Source: an uncultured Myxococcales bacterium (GTDB lineage: Bacteria > Myxococcota_A > UBA9042). Taken from it: a DNA stretch of 64,000 nt. The stretch is from the NCBI GenBank assembly GCA_903842345.1, contig CAIMLR010000047.1:124001-188000 (forward strand). The letters are read 5' to 3'. Position 1 is the first letter of the stretch, and every line of letters starts with the position of its first letter. Shown here piece after piece: positions 37,953-49,427 of the stretch. Both the position numbers and the translations under genes were made by a program. The notes below the pieces were generated by a model, which did no database searches, was not told the DNA's origin, and was given only the letters and a program-made list of their open reading frames with translations.

Positions 37953-38801
37953 ATGATCGCCACCACGCTCTCGGTCTTGTGCTTCCTCGCCGCCACGGGC
38001 GCGGGCGAATCCGTGCAGCCGGCATGTCCCGAGGCGCCCGGCGCGATGTCCTGCATCCCCGGCGGCGCGTTCATCCGCGGCAGCGACGACGGTCCGGCCA
38101 ACGCGCGTCCCAAGGCGAGCATCGCGCTCTCGACCTACTTCATGGACCATTTCGAGGTCACCTACGGCGAATACAAGGCCTGCGAGAAGGCCGGCAAGTG
38201 CAACGTCGCCAATCCGCTGTATCAGGACTTCAACCGGCCCAAGCAGGCGATGACCGGCGTTTCCTGGTTTGACGCCGTGCGCTACTGCAAGGCGCAGGGC
38301 AAGCACTTGCCGACCGAAGCCGAATGGGAAAAGGCTGCGCGCGGCCCCGACGGCGCGATGTTCTCCTGGGGCAACGCGCCCGCAACGTGCCAGAACGCCG
38401 TCATCATGGACGCCTCCGGCCGCAGCTGCGGCATCCGCAAACGCTTCAGCCAGCCGGAGAAGGGCCGCGTGCTGGAAGTCGGGTTGCGCGCGCCGGGCGC
38501 CTATGGCCTCTACGACATGGCCGGCAACTCGTGGGAATGGGTCGCGGACTGGTACAGCAAGAGCTATGCGGCGTGCGGCGCGGCCTGCGAGGGCACGGAT
38601 CCGCGCGGACCGTGCAACGGCACCGACCACTGCCCGGGATTCCGCGACAAGCTGGTGCGCGGCGGCAGTTGGTATTGGCCGGCGGAATACGCCACGGCGA
38701 TCTACCGGCGGCCGCACGTGCCGTCCAACAAGCCGTTTCACCATTTTGGCTTTCGGTGCGCAGCCTCGACGAGCGAGGCGGAGAAGCTGTCCAGACGCTA
38801 G
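37953..38801 (+). CDS. Secreted formylglycine-generating-enzyme (SUMF1)-family protein
   Basis: MSCIPGGAFIRGSDDG, VSWFDAVRYCKAQGKHLPTEAEWEKAARG, NSWEWVADWY, RGGSW, HFGFRCA. Confidence 0.88.
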   Translation: MIATTLSVLCFLAATGAGESVQPACPEAPGAMSCIPGGAFIRGSDDGPANARPKASIALSTYFMDHFEVTYGEYKACEKAGKCNVANPLYQDFNRPKQAMTGVSWFDAVRYCKAQGKHLPTEAEWEKAARGPDGAMFSWGNAPATCQNAVIMDASGRSCGIRKRFSQPEKGRVLEVGLRAPGAYGLYDMAGNSWEWVADWYSKSYAACGAACEGTDPRGPCNGTDHCPGFRDKLVRGGSWYWPAEYATAIYRRPHVPSNKPFHHFGFRCAASTSEAEKLSRR

Positions 38802-39514
38802 CGCGCCACCAGCCAGCCGCTCAGGCGCTCCACGATCGGCTGCGGAATCTCATGCCCGCCGATGAACTCGTGGTACTCCGTCGGCATCCCCGCCTCGTCA
38901 AAGAGCCGGTGCAATCGCCGCGCTGCCTGCACGTCCAGCAGCGGATCGCGCGTGCCGTGGCTCTGGAACACTGGAAGCCCCTTGTGCTTCTTGGCGCCCG
39001 CCTGCCACGTCGCTTCATCCACCATCGTGCCGGACAGCACCACGAGGCCCAGCGGCTGCCGGTGGGCATGCAGCGCTGCGGCAGTGGCGACCATCGCGCC
39101 TTGCGAGAAGCCCATCAGGATCGTCTTGGACCACGTCGCGCCGGCCTCGGTCAGCATCTGCATGATCGACTCGCGGGCGTGCTCCATCGCGGGCGGCGAG
39201 TCCTTGGACAGATCACGGTGTTGGCCGCGCATCATCGCCGCTTCCAACGCCGCCATATCAATGGCGAACCACGCGCGCCCGCTCATGTGCGGACCGAGCG
39301 GAACTTCCAGCGGCGCATTGGGAAACAGCCAATTCGTCCCCGGCGGCACGCGGATCACCTGCGCCAGCGGCACCAGATCCCAGGCATCGGCGCCGTAGCC
39401 ATGCAGGACGACGAGCCACGGCCCATCGGGACTGCCTGGAATCACGACGGTATCGAGACCGCCCAGCCGTTGACGATGTGGGGAATTTTGCACTGCACTC
39501 ACGGGAGACTCCAT
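38798..39514 (-). CDS. Phospholipase/carboxylesterase-like alpha/beta hydrolase
   Basis: LVVLHGYGADAWDLVPLAQ, ILMGFSQGAMVATAAAL. Confidence 0.85.
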   Translation of the reverse strand: MESPVSAVQNSPHRQRLGGLDTVVIPGSPDGPWLVVLHGYGADAWDLVPLAQVIRVPPGTNWLFPNAPLEVPLGPHMSGRAWFAIDMAALEAAMMRGQHRDLSKDSPPAMEHARESIMQMLTEAGATWSKTILMGFSQGAMVATAAALHAHRQPLGLVVLSGTMVDEATWQAGAKKHKGLPVFQSHGTRDPLLDVQAARRLHRLFDEAGMPTEYHEFIGGHEIPQPIVERLSGWLVAR

Positions 39515-39676
39515 CCGCCGCCGAACGCGGAGCGCCTGTGTAGTCGGCGGCGGCTGGGACTGTCAATTGTTTGAAAAAGCCTGAATCAGAACGCAGTGTT
39601 GGGTCTGGTCCGGCGGATGTTCGTCGCAGGGCAAAGTCCGTGGCGACAGCAGCGCGGCGTACAAGTGCGGATATTG

Positions 39677-40609
39677 CTAGCTATTCTGCGCGGTGGGCCG
39701 CTTGGCGAGTTCCATGACCAACACGGCGGTCGTGGAAAAAAGCAGCGCGGCGACGAGGGAATGCGCAGTTGTGATGTGCGGCTTCAACTGCGACCACACA
39801 TTCATCGCGCCGATGCTCACTTGCGCGAGGATCAGCCAGCCGAGGCCATTGGCGACGAGACCGAGGCGGCCGCGGCCGCGCAGGAGGAAAGCCAAGGACC
39901 AGCCCACGGTTACGAGCAGATACGCGTTGCAGCGGTGGAGGATTTGCACGCCGGTGTAGCCGTCCAGCGTTGGGAACCACAGGCCGCCGTTGCAGGTCGG
40001 GAATTCCGCGCAGGCCAAGCCCTGCAGGCTGCCGGCGATCGTGCCGCCGAGCACCATTTGCAGGAGGACGCAGAACGTCCACACGCCGGCGAGGAGCGGC
40101 ACGAAGCGGGAGCGCGGGCCGGGCAGGGGCGCTTCAGGCGTGTCGATCTCCCGCAGTTTCAGCGCCGTGAGCAGCGAGAGCGCGCCAAAAGTGTTGCCGA
40201 GGATCAGGTGCGAGACAACCGTCCACGTCGCCGGCCGCGCGACGCCGGCGGATTTGTCGACAAGCAGCACCGTCAACCCGCCGAACACGGCTTGCACAAA
40301 CAGCAGCAGCCCAAGGCCGATGAACAACCCGCGGAACCGCTGGCGCAGCGCCGGATCGCGCCAACCGAGCACTGCGCCCAGGAGGTAGAGCGCGGAGACG
40401 ACGCCGGCAAACACGCGATGGCCGTATTCGTAGACGACGCCGGTGAGTTTCAGGTTGGGCACGAGCGCGCCGTGGCAAAGAGGCCAATCCGGGCACGAGA
40501 GGCCGGCCTGTTTGGCGCGGACCAGCGCACCGAAGGCGATTTGCGCCCAGGTAAAGAGCGTCAGGAGGAGGAAGATCCGCGCGGTGCGGGACGCCGGAGT
40601 TGTGCTCAT
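39677..40609 (-). CDS. ctaA: Heme A synthase (COX15/CtaA family)
   Basis: FGALVRAKQAGLSCPDWPLCHGALVP, YEYGHRVFAGVVS, LQMVLGGTIAGSLQGLACAEFPTCNGGLW. Confidence 0.9.
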   Translation of the reverse strand: MSTTPASRTARIFLLLTLFTWAQIAFGALVRAKQAGLSCPDWPLCHGALVPNLKLTGVVYEYGHRVFAGVVSALYLLGAVLGWRDPALRQRFRGLFIGLGLLLFVQAVFGGLTVLLVDKSAGVARPATWTVVSHLILGNTFGALSLLTALKLREIDTPEAPLPGPRSRFVPLLAGVWTFCVLLQMVLGGTIAGSLQGLACAEFPTCNGGLWFPTLDGYTGVQILHRCNAYLLVTVGWSLAFLLRGRGRLGLVANGLGWLILAQVSIGAMNVWSQLKPHITTAHSLVAALLFSTTAVLVMELAKRPTAQNS

Positions 40610-40703
40610 GGCCTGGCCTGGCGGCAGGTGGGCGCCGCGGCGCGGGAGGATAGCACGCGGAGCGCGGGGTGCGACAGGTGGCGTCCAACTCCGGTCAGGG
40701 CGC

Positions 40704-41524
40704 TCAGAATCGCCCGCTCCAGCACACGCCCGCGGCGCCCGCCGGTGTGACGAACGCGCTCGGCTGGCTGGCCGATTCGTGGCCTGAACGCGCCGTCAGG
40801 ATCGCGCCGACGAGGATGCCTGCCGTGCCTGCGCCCACGAGGCTCAACGCCGCCACGCGGTTGCGCAGAATCACGGCGCGGTCTTCCGCCAGTTTGTCCG
40901 CCGAGTACAGTCCCGCCGCCGACTGGTCCTTCAGCCGGCCATTGGCCGACTCCGTCATCACCGCCCACGCAGCACCGCCCGCCGCCAGCGCCGCGCCGCC
41001 GCCGATCAGCGTCCAGCCAAGCCAGCCGTTCGACTTCTGCCCCGGCTCGCGCACCGTCGCGACGGGTTCAGCCGCTGCGACAACTTGGGCCGGTGCCGCG
41101 GGTTCCATGGTCTTCGCCGGTTCCGCATTCGCCTGCGCCGCCTGGGCAACCGCTTCTCTCCGGGCCTTCTCGTCGGCGATCCGCGCCTCCAGCCGCGCCA
41201 AACGCTGCTCCACTTCGTCGTGATCCGGCCCGGACTTCACTTTGTCCAGGTATTTCTGGAACTGCGTGCGGGCGTACTCCAGCTTGCCCGCCTCCTCCCA
41301 CGCACGTCCGGCGTTGCGCAGACGCACGATTTTGTCGGCACCCAGCGCGTAGGCTTTCTCAAAAAGTTCCGCGGCCTGCTGAAAGCGCTGGTCCTTGAAG
41401 GCGACCGCGGCGTCGTCCGCAATCTCCTTGCCCAAGTCCTTGGCGGGAGCGGCAAAGGCAACGTCAGGCTGCGCCGCGCTGCACACGGCGATGGCGATCC
41501 ATGCGGCGAGCAGGCGGCGCATCA

Positions 41525-41528
<4 letters not shown>
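40704..41528 (-). CDS. Secreted/membrane TPR-domain protein
   Basis: Signal peptide; DDAAVAFKDQRFQQAAELFEKAYALG TPR; two later TM-like segments. 4-nt overlap with kinase gene. Confidence 0.75.
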
Positions 41529-43366
<1,838 letters not shown>

Positions 43367-43426
43367 CCATCGGCTCCTACCTCCAGAGCGTAGATGGATT
43401 CTCGCCGCGGGACAAGTGTGGAGGTG

Positions 43427-44920
43427 CTAGCGCAGTCGATCGTACGTCACCGCGAGCTCGCGCAGCCGGCCCGCAAGGCGGCCATCCAGCAGGCCAGATT
43501 GCAGACGCCACGACCAGTTGCCGTCCGCCACGCCGGGCACATTCATCCGCGCTTCCGTGCCCAGCCCCAGCACATCCTGCATCGGGACGATGGCGGTGTG
43601 CGCAACGGAAGCGAACGCCGTCTCGACCATGCGCCACGCAACCGTCGACGCATCCACCGGGCCAAGATAGCGCCGCACCCGGGCGTGCTGATCGGGCGAA
43701 GCCAGCCACCAACCGAGCGTCGTGTCGTTGTCGTGCGTGCCCGTGTAGACAACGCTGTCCGGCTGATGGTGATGTGGCAGGAACGGGTTGCGCGCGTCGT
43801 CGCCAAACGCGAACTGCAGCACCTTCATGCCGGGCAGCCCGGACTTGTCGCGCAGCGTCACGACCGCGTCGTCCACGACGCCAAGATCCTCGGCGATCAG
43901 CGGCAGCGCGCCCATCTCACGGCGCAGCGCGGTAAAGAGCGGCAGCCCCGGACCGCGGAGCCAGGAACCGTGCGTCGCATCCGGCGCCGTGTGCGGAATC
44001 GCCCAATACGCGGCAAAACCGCGGAAATGATCGATGCGCAGTGCGTCGACGTGCACCAGCGTCCGTCGGAGCCGCGCCGCCCACCAGCGATAGCGGTCGC
44101 GCGCCATCGCGTTCCAGTCGTAGAGCGGATTGCCCCAGAACTGGCCTTTCTCGGCGAAGTAGTCCGGCGGCACGCCAGCGACTTTCCTTGGCTGCCCGTG
44201 GGCATCCAGCTGGAACAGCTCGGGATGCCGCCACGTGTCGACGCTATCGCCGTCCACGTAGATCGGCACGTCGCCGATAATCCGGATCCCGCGATGGGCC
44301 GCGTGGTTGCGCACCCAGTGCCACTGGCGGTCAAAGAGGTACTGGAGCGCCACGTATCGCTGCACGTCGTCGGTCAGGGCCTCGAGCGCGTGGGCGATCG
44401 CCTGCGGGTCGCGCGTCCGCAGCGGCTTGGGCCAATGCCACCAGGCCGTGTGACCTTCCTGCTGGCGGATCGCGTGGAACAGCCCGGCGTCCACCGCCCA
44501 GTGCTGCTCATGGTAGTACTTCACGTAGCCGGGCCGAAGCGGATGTTGCCGGTCATGGATGAGCCGGTCCGCCGCCAGCCGCAAGAGCGGCGCCTTGAAG
44601 GCCTCCGCTGCGGCGAAATCAGCGCGCGCCTCGGGCACCGTCGGTTCGACGATCTCCGCCTTGTGCAGCAAACCGTCGGCGACAAGCCCGGAAAGCGCGA
44701 TCAGCCACGTGTTGCCCGAGAACGCCGACGGACTCGCGTACGGCGAATGCGCCGCACCCGGTGGCACCAGCGGCAGGACCTGCCAAACCCCCATCCCGGC
44801 CGTAGCCAGCCAGTCCAGGAAAGCCGGCGCGCCCCCCAGGTCGCCCATGCCATGCGGGCCGGGCAGAGAGGTCGGATGCAGGAGCACACCGGCGGCGCGC
44901 GGAAACAGCGGATTGACCAT
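43427..44920 (-). CDS. malQ: 4-alpha-glucanotransferase (GH77)
   Basis: RAAGVLLHPTSLPGPHGMGDLG, WQVLPLVPPG, ALRIDHFRGFAAYW, LIAEDLGVV, VYTGTHDNDTTLGWW. Confidence 0.95.
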   Translation of the reverse strand: MVNPLFPRAAGVLLHPTSLPGPHGMGDLGGAPAFLDWLATAGMGVWQVLPLVPPGAAHSPYASPSAFSGNTWLIALSGLVADGLLHKAEIVEPTVPEARADFAAAEAFKAPLLRLAADRLIHDRQHPLRPGYVKYYHEQHWAVDAGLFHAIRQQEGHTAWWHWPKPLRTRDPQAIAHALEALTDDVQRYVALQYLFDRQWHWVRNHAAHRGIRIIGDVPIYVDGDSVDTWRHPELFQLDAHGQPRKVAGVPPDYFAEKGQFWGNPLYDWNAMARDRYRWWAARLRRTLVHVDALRIDHFRGFAAYWAIPHTAPDATHGSWLRGPGLPLFTALRREMGALPLIAEDLGVVDDAVVTLRDKSGLPGMKVLQFAFGDDARNPFLPHHHQPDSVVYTGTHDNDTTLGWWLASPDQHARVRRYLGPVDASTVAWRMVETAFASVAHTAIVPMQDVLGLGTEARMNVPGVADGNWSWRLQSGLLDGRLAGRLRELAVTYDRLR

Positions 44921-44926
44921 CTTTGC

Positions 44927-46591
44927 CTACTCCGGCATGCGCCGCGCCATCGGTACACGCCGACCGCCGCCAAAAGCCTTACGGGTCACGCGCAGCACGG
45001 GCGCCGCTTGCCGACGCTTGTATTCATTGCGTTCCACGAGCCGCACCACGCGCTCCACGGTCGCCGCGTCGTAGCCTTCCGCCACAATCGCCGCCGTGGA
45101 CCAGCGCTCCACAACGTGGCGCTGCAGGATCGCGTCAAGAATCGAGTAGGGCGGCAGCGAGTCGTCGTCCCGCTGATCCGGCGCCAGCTCCGCGGACGGT
45201 GGCTTGGTCAGCGTGTCCTCAGGAATCACTTCACGTTCTGCGTTGTAAGTCCTCGCCACTTCGTAGACAAGCGTCTTGGGTACGTCGCCGATCACCGCCA
45301 GACCGCCATTCATGTCGCCGTACAGCGTGCAATAGCCGACCGCCAGCTCGCTCTTGTTGCCCGTCGTCAGCAGGAGCGCGCCGGTCTTGTTGGAGAGCGC
45401 CATCAGCACGGTTCCGCGGGCGCGCGCCTGGAGGTTCTGGTCGGTGATGTCCGCCGGCGTTGAGCCATACTGGGCAAATTCGTTGCGCAGCGCTTCATGA
45501 AATGCGTGATAAGGCTGTGAAATCGGGATGATTGGACAGCGAATGCCGAGATTGTGTGCCAGCCGCAGCGCGTCCGTCACGGATCCCGCGCTGCTGTAGG
45601 GCCCCGGCATGGCGACGCCGGAAACCTGCGCCGCACCCAGTGCCTCGACCGCAAGCGCCGCCGTCAGCGCTGAATCGATACCGCCCGACAGCCCCAAAAC
45701 AACCGTGCGGAATCCGCACTTGTTGACGTAGTCGCGCAGCCCCAGCACCAGCGCTTGCCGCACGTCCTGGGCGGACGAGATCTGAAACGAATCCGGCGGC
45801 AGTGACATTATCGGACGTCCGGGCGCTACAGCCTCAGGAAGGTCGACCGTCAAGTCTGCTTCCACAAACGCCGGCGCGGATCCCAACACGCGGCCATGGC
45901 CATCCACGGCGAAGGATCGACCATCAAACACGAGCGAGTCGTTGCCGCCGACAAGATTGCAGTACGCCACCGGGACGCCGTGACGCGCCGCAATGCCGCG
46001 CACCAGGTCAAGGCGCCGCAGCGGCTTGCCGATCTCAAACGGCGACGCGGACAGGTTCACGATGCAATCCGCGCCCGCCGCCACCAGTTCAGCCACGGGA
46101 TCGACCGGATAACGCGGTTGGCCATTGTCGTCGTGGTTCCAGATGTCCTCGCAGATCGTCACGCCCACGCGGCGACCGGCGATCTCCAGGACCTGCGCGG
46201 TCGTACCGGGCTGGAAATAGCGGTCCTCGTCAAAGACGTCGTACGTCGGCAGGAGCCGCTTGTGAACCGTCGCCAGAAGCTGACCGTCCTGCAGGACAAG
46301 CGCGGCGTTGATGGCGGGACGCCCGGGCTGGTTGGTCGGCAACGCGACGCCGACAATCAAGGTCAGCCCGCGGGACGCCAAGGCCAACTCAGGGATCGCG
46401 TCGCGCCCAGCATCGAGGATCTCCGGACGTTCCAGCAGGTCAAGCGGCGGATAGCCGGTCACCGCGAGCTCCGGCGTTATCACAAGTTCAGCACCCAGGA
46501 CGCGCGCGCGGTCACAAGCCGCGGTGATGCGCGCGAGGTTGCCGGCGAAGTCGACGATTGTGGTATTGAACTGGGCGAGGCTGACGCGCAT
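44927..46591 (-). CDS. nadE: Glutamine-dependent NAD+ synthetase
   Basis: Nitrilase N-term MRVSLAQFNTTIVDFAGN..., VTICEDIWN, synthase VLGLSGGIDSALTAALAVEALG, LLTTGNKSELAVGYCTLYGDMNGG. Confidence 0.95.
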   Translation of the reverse strand: MRVSLAQFNTTIVDFAGNLARITAACDRARVLGAELVITPELAVTGYPPLDLLERPEILDAGRDAIPELALASRGLTLIVGVALPTNQPGRPAINAALVLQDGQLLATVHKRLLPTYDVFDEDRYFQPGTTAQVLEIAGRRVGVTICEDIWNHDDNGQPRYPVDPVAELVAAGADCIVNLSASPFEIGKPLRRLDLVRGIAARHGVPVAYCNLVGGNDSLVFDGRSFAVDGHGRVLGSAPAFVEADLTVDLPEAVAPGRPIMSLPPDSFQISSAQDVRQALVLGLRDYVNKCGFRTVVLGLSGGIDSALTAALAVEALGAAQVSGVAMPGPYSSAGSVTDALRLAHNLGIRCPIIPISQPYHAFHEALRNEFAQYGSTPADITDQNLQARARGTVLMALSNKTGALLLTTGNKSELAVGYCTLYGDMNGGLAVIGDVPKTLVYEVARTYNAEREVIPEDTLTKPPSAELAPDQRDDDSLPPYSILDAILQRHVVERWSTAAIVAEGYDAATVERVVRLVERNEYKRRQAAPVLRVTRKAFGGGRRVPMARRMPE

Positions 46592-46630
46592 GGGACGCCA
46601 AAGGTAACATCGACCGAACGCGCGGCCAAG

Positions 46631-46760
46631 CGCGGCAGCTGCGCTGGTTCTCGGCTTACATGAAACCGGCAAGCGGTCCGGCCGCGAACACTTGGAGCGG
46701 CGAACGCGGAGCGTTCAGGACTGCGCGGCAGCTGACTTGGTTCTCGGTTTACATAATACC
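46631..46760. repeat. Two imperfect ~37-bp direct repeats, 93 bp apart, in nadE/metX divergent intergenic region
   Basis: CGCGGCAGCTGCGCTGGTTCTCGGCTTACATGAAACC (46631-46667) versus CGCGGCAGCTGACTTGGTTCTCGGTTTACATAATACC (46724-46760); 31/37 identical by hand alignment. Confidence 0.8.
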
Positions 46761-46766
46761 TATTAT
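46753..46766. promoter_or_regulatory. AT-rich palindrome ATAATA-CC-TATTAT, candidate operator/promoter element
   Basis: Perfect inverted repeat in a GC-rich background, between divergent nadE and metX-hom. Confidence 0.45.
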
Positions 46767-46969
46767 CAGACGTCACACCATACCGAACACCAGGTCGACC
46801 GGCCGCGTTTCCGCCGGTGCCCTCCACGCCAAAAACCGCGCCGACGCGCCTGGACCCGCGCTGGCAACTTCACACTGAGTTTGCCCACCGGCCCGTTGCG
46901 CGGCTCATCCAGCGTTCGCATCGGCCCCTGAGTTGCGTTACACTCGCCGCCCCTTGGACGGGACCGCCG

Positions 46970-48046
46970 ATGACCTTCGCATTGCCACAGTCTCACGTTC
47001 TGCCACAGCCGCGCGCGTTGCACGGCCGCGCGGATTTGTCGCTGGAGCTCGGCGGCGTGCTGCACGACGTGGCGTTGCGCGGCTTTGCCTATGGCCAGCC
47101 GCTGGGCGCCGCGCCGGTGTTTGTGCTGTCCGGCGGCATCACGGCGAATGCCCAGCCGCTGGGCGACGGCCACAAGCCTGGCTGGTGGCAAGCGCTGGAG
47201 GCGTGCAACTTGCTGCAGCCGGATCGCCACACGATCCTCGCGCCCGGGACGCTGGGCAACGTCAGCGATTGGCCGGCGCTGCGGCAACTGGATGGCACGG
47301 ACGCGGTTGAACTGCCGCACCTGACGCCGTTCGATCTGGCGGAAGCAACCGAGACTTGGCTGCGGCAGAATGACTGTCCCAATGGCCTCACCTGGATCGG
47401 TGCGAGCGTTGGCGGGCTCGTCGGTCTGGCGCTGGCGCTGCGCTATCCCGAACGGATCAAGCGTCTGATAACGATCTCTGCCGGGCATCAGCCTGACGGT
47501 TGGGGTACCGGCGTGCGGCACCTGCAGCGGGAGCTCGTCCGCGATGCGCTGTGCACGGCTTGGGCCAATCCGTCGCAGCGCACGCTTGGCATCGCGACGG
47601 CGATGAAGCGGGCCCGGCAGTTGGGCATGCTGAGCTACCGCGGTCGCGACGAACTCAACACGCGCTTTGGCCGCCTTGAACCCGGTACGGCGCTGCCGCC
47701 GATCGCGAGCTATCTGGAACACAACGGCCAGAAATTTGCGCGGAACTTCTCACCGCAGCGCTTCTTGCTCCTCAGCGAAGCGATTGACCGCTTCCACATT
47801 GCCGACCATGCTGACCTGCCCGACGCGCTTCGCCACTTGCGCTGCGCCGTCACGGTCGTTGGCGTGCCGTCCGATTTGCTGTTTCCGCTGGCGTTGCAGG
47901 CCCGACTGTGCGACCTGCTGCTTGCGGCGAACGTGCCTTGCCAACTGCTGACCCTCGATTCGACTTTTGGCCATGACGCGTTCCTCGCGGACCAGGTCCG
48001 TCTGGCCCAACTGCTTCTCGATACTGTTGTTTTGCCTGAGGAATGA
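46970..48046 (+). CDS. metX: Homoserine O-acyltransferase (MetX-like)
   Basis: FVLSGGITANAQ, WIGASVGGLVGLALALRYPERIKRLITIS, STFGHDAFLAD; immediately followed by hom. Confidence 0.8.
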   Translation: MTFALPQSHVLPQPRALHGRADLSLELGGVLHDVALRGFAYGQPLGAAPVFVLSGGITANAQPLGDGHKPGWWQALEACNLLQPDRHTILAPGTLGNVSDWPALRQLDGTDAVELPHLTPFDLAEATETWLRQNDCPNGLTWIGASVGGLVGLALALRYPERIKRLITISAGHQPDGWGTGVRHLQRELVRDALCTAWANPSQRTLGIATAMKRARQLGMLSYRGRDELNTRFGRLEPGTALPPIASYLEHNGQKFARNFSPQRFLLLSEAIDRFHIADHADLPDALRHLRCAVTVVGVPSDLLFPLALQARLCDLLLAANVPCQLLTLDSTFGHDAFLADQVRLAQLLLDTVVLPEE

Positions 48047-49312
48047 ATGACGAAATCAGTGCGTACGGTGCGACTGGGCTTGATTGGCCTCGGCGTGGTC
48101 GGTCAAGGGGTGCTGGAGCTGCTGGCGCGGCAACGCGCGGACCTGGCGCAGCGTTTTGGCATCGCGCTGGTGCCCGTGGCCGCGTGCGTGCGGGATCCCA
48201 AGCGCGATCGCGGCCCGCACGCGGGTGGTCTGGCGCTGGAAAGCGACCCGCTGGCGCTGGTGCAGCGGCCGGACGTGGATATCGTCGTGGAGTTGGCGGG
48301 CGGACTGGCGATGTGGCCGGCGATTGAGCTGGCGCTTCGCGCGCATAAGCCCGTTGTGACGGCAAACAAGGCGCTGATCGCCGAGAAGCTGGGTGAACTC
48401 GTCAGTTTGTCGCAGGAAACGGGGACGCCGGTGCACTGCGAAGGTGCGGTTGCGGCGGCGCTGCCGATCCTGCGGTCCTTGGGGCGGCGCGTGGATCGCA
48501 TCACACAGGTGCAGGCGATCCTGAACGGCACGAGCAATTTTGTCCTCACGCGCATGGAACAGGACGAGATGCCGCTGGACAAGGCGGTGGCGCTCGCGCA
48601 GCAGAAAGGCTTTGCGGAGGCGGATCCGTCGGCGGACATTGACGGCCATGACGCCGCGGCGAAGTTGTCGATCCTGGCGCACCGCGCGCTTGGCATCTGG
48701 TCCAAGCCTGGGACCTTTCCGGTGCGCGGCATTCGCGAACTGACGCCCGCGGATTTTGACCTCGCGGAGGCCATGGGCCATCGGATCCGCCACATTGCCC
48801 ACGCTGAGGAACGGCCGGACGGTTCGGCGGAGCTGGCAGTGGAGCCGATGCTGCTCCCGGATTGGCACCTGCTGGCGAGCGTTGAGGAAGAATACAACGC
48901 TGTGTACCTGACGTGCGAATCGGCGGGCGACCTCAGTTTCTTTGGCAAGGGTGCGGGCGGCCTGCCGACGGCGACGGCGGTCGTTGGCGATCTGGTCGAC
49001 GTGGCGCTGGGCACGCCGACGTGGTGGCCGACGCCGAACGCGCAACCGCTCTCGGACCCGGCGCTGCAGCAACGGCGGCACTACGTCCGCGTGCATGGCA
49101 GCCGGCAGTTGGTCGCGCGCCGGATCGAGGATCGCCTGCGCAAGGCCGGTTTTTCGGTGCAGGATCGCGCAACGTGCCTGTCGGCTGGAGAGTCGCTGGA
49201 CCTCGGATTCATCATCGGCGCGACGCAAGCCGGGCCGCTGCACGAGATCGCCGGACAGCTGATGGAACTGGAGAAGGTGTCCTCCGTGCTCGTGTTGACC
49301 CTCAGCGAGTAG
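48047..49312 (+). CDS. hom: Homoserine dehydrogenase
   Basis: LGLIGLGVVGQGVLELLA, TANKALIAEKLGEL, ILNGTSNFVLTRM, EADPSADIDGHDAAAKLSILAH, C-terminal ACT-like region. Confidence 0.95.
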   Translation: MTKSVRTVRLGLIGLGVVGQGVLELLARQRADLAQRFGIALVPVAACVRDPKRDRGPHAGGLALESDPLALVQRPDVDIVVELAGGLAMWPAIELALRAHKPVVTANKALIAEKLGELVSLSQETGTPVHCEGAVAAALPILRSLGRRVDRITQVQAILNGTSNFVLTRMEQDEMPLDKAVALAQQKGFAEADPSADIDGHDAAAKLSILAHRALGIWSKPGTFPVRGIRELTPADFDLAEAMGHRIRHIAHAEERPDGSAELAVEPMLLPDWHLLASVEEEYNAVYLTCESAGDLSFFGKGAGGLPTATAVVGDLVDVALGTPTWWPTPNAQPLSDPALQQRRHYVRVHGSRQLVARRIEDRLRKAGFSVQDRATCLSAGESLDLGFIIGATQAGPLHEIAGQLMELEKVSSVLVLTLSE

Positions 49313-49427
49313 CGGCTTGGCCATTTGCGCGCACATGGCCGCCGGTGGTATCTTGTGCCCGTCCAAGCGCCCTGCCCGCGCCCGCGCGCTCCGCGTCTTG
49401 ACGCCCCTTTGACGAGGACGAATTCCC

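Noticed and set aside
46867-46969. SAM riboswitch upstream of metX
   Set aside because: Considered because metX-hom are common SAM-riboswitch targets, but no recognisable SAM-I/SAM-II conserved core was found by eye; an Infernal/Rfam scan would decide.
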